Positions 51,729 to 52,399 of a stretch of DNA of 52,399 nucleotides are shown here, piece after piece; the first letter of the stretch is position 1, and each line of letters begins with the position of its first letter. The notes beneath the pieces were generated by a model. That model made no database searches, was not told the DNA's origin, and saw only the letters and a program-made list of their open reading frames with translations. The stretch comes from a bacterium (GTDB taxonomy: Bacteria > Myxococcota_A > UBA9160 > UBA6930), in the NCBI GenBank assembly GCA_024228115.1, contig JAAETT010000175.1:1-52399 (forward strand), written 5' to 3'. The position numbers and the translations under genes are program-made.

Positions 51729-52343
51729 CTACTTCTTCTTCTTTTTCTTGAGTTCCCAGGGCTTGCGGGCGACCCGCACAGCGTCGATGGTGGTCCGGCG
51801 ATCGGCACCGGGCCCGAATACTTCGGTGCCCGACGTCAACACGAAGTGAAGCTTTCCTTCCTCCACGACGACACCGGACGATTTCGCAATGAAGGTCGGG
51901 ACGGTCTTCTTGGTCATCCCGGGCACCGAGACGTCCACGCCGGGAACCATGCCCACGATCGTCTGGACCTCGAGCTCGCCCTCGATCTTGTCGCCCACCA
52001 GGACCGAGTCGCCGCGGGTGATGAACTTGAGACTGGCGGGGCCGGCATCGCCCGCAACTCGCTTGACGGAAGCCTCGGTCGAGATGTCCAGGTTCGGACC
52101 CTTCTGGCGAACGACGAGGCTGCCGGTCATGACGAAGCGGACGCCTGTCTCGCCGATGATGGTTTCACCAACGACATCGTAGATACCGGCCAGGTCATGG
52201 ACGGGATCCGCGGCCAGGGTCGCGCCCGCCGGTAGGACGAGGGCGAGAGCCAGCAAGATGTAAGCGGCCGGATATCGCCGTTCTTCCCGGGCTCGCCGGC
52301 GAGATGTAGACCCACCGCATGACAATCCGGGAGGAGGCGGCAT
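51729..52343 (-). CDS. exported protein of unknown function with poly-lysine tail
   Basis: The product is 204 residues from ATG 52341-52343. A long Arg-rich N-region precedes a signal helix (about 26-45, YILLALALVLPAGATLAADP), and a shorter real start is possible. The mature part is beta-rich, with DLAGIYDVVGETIIGETGVR, VRFVMTGSLVVRQKG and HFVLTSGTEVFGPGADRRTT. The C-terminus is ELKKKKKK. The family is not recognised. It is 60 bp upstream of the kinase gene on the same strand. Confidence 0.7.
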   Translation of the reverse strand: MPPPPGLSCGGSTSRRRAREERRYPAAYILLALALVLPAGATLAADPVHDLAGIYDVVGETIIGETGVRFVMTGSLVVRQKGPNLDISTEASVKRVAGDAGPASLKFITRGDSVLVGDKIEGELEVQTIVGMVPGVDVSVPGMTKKTVPTFIAKSSGVVVEEGKLHFVLTSGTEVFGPGADRRTTIDAVRVARKPWELKKKKKK

Positions 52344-52399
52344 GCGGGTGCAAGCGAACGGGAAGGTGAGGCGGTCGAGCGAGGAGTGGCGGGAGATTC

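Noticed and set aside
1-52399. CRISPR array, rRNA or tRNA genes, or prophage
   Set aside because: Reading the intergenic stretches showed no regularly spaced direct repeats, no cloverleaf with a CCA-type end and no phage structural genes; a tRNAscan/CRISPR search could not be run.

Overview
The window is high-GC, almost fully coding DNA from a bacterial chromosome. Gram-negative envelope genes (lspA, a class A penicillin-binding protein, lptM, M23 endopeptidase), several sigma-54-type regulators, many PAS/receiver proteins, c-di-GMP proteins, a eukaryotic-type Ser/Thr kinase with a PP2C phosphatase, a plant-type glutamate-cysteine ligase and a Cys-TM-Arg-rich C-terminal sorting tail all fit a deltaproteobacterium-like lineage such as Myxococcota or Binatota. 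That placement is inference; no rRNA or tRNA gene was seen in the window to test it.

Layout. 1-6.2 kb: an exported alpha/beta hydrolase with a sorting tail, then a small polysaccharide-degrading block (a GH-A-like glycosidase and a 5'-truncated beta-helix lyase) lying between two insertion-sequence scars. 6.2-14 kb (minus strand): an unknown membrane protein with a receiver-PAS regulator; a 609-bp non-coding stretch holding two folded repeat elements; then a run of DUF1232, gshA, a DUF84 NTPase, a hypothetical and an M23 peptidase. 14-20 kb: an M20 peptidase facing a minus-strand run of aminotransferase, GNAT, an exported protein and a double-domain ThyX. 20.4-23.7 kb: a regulatory pair, a receiver/degenerate-AAA/histidine-kinase fusion behind a good sigma-54 promoter and an NtrC-type activator. 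23.7-28 kb: two DUF4124 proteins (one an aspartic protease), a receiver-HD-GYP protein overlapping a PilZ protein, and tatA-tatC. 28-30.4 kb: a triple-PAS protein and a thiosulfate/mercaptopyruvate sulfurtransferase.

30.4-45 kb is a long minus-strand region: a carbon-metabolism run (malic enzyme, carboxyltransferase, a 919-aa biotin carboxylase/carrier protein, a second biotin carboxylase and a nucleoside hydrolase), an acyl-CoA dehydrogenase, an IclR regulator, a transaldolase, lspA, a TPR-like lipoprotein and a bifunctional penicillin-binding protein. 45.3-50.2 kb is a tightly overlapped plus-strand run: argH-lptM-dapF-dapA-dapB-PP2C phosphatase. It ends tail to tail with a Ser/Thr kinase carrying four zinc-ribbon pairs, followed by an exported protein.

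The least ordinary content is non-coding. (1) Two elements of 173 and 174 nt at 9074-9246 and 9425-9598 lie in opposite orientation. They share conserved internal motifs, while their terminal and central stems differ in sequence but still pair, which is compensatory change. (2) Two long palindromes built from the same 36-nt unit sit exactly between convergent genes, at 23676-23762 and 50243-50337; the first supplies the last 11 codons of the NtrC-type gene. Other points of note are the receiver/pseudo-activator/kinase fusion, a biotin carboxylase whose initiator position reads ATC, and a ThyX-like protein whose two halves each keep only part of the signature motif.
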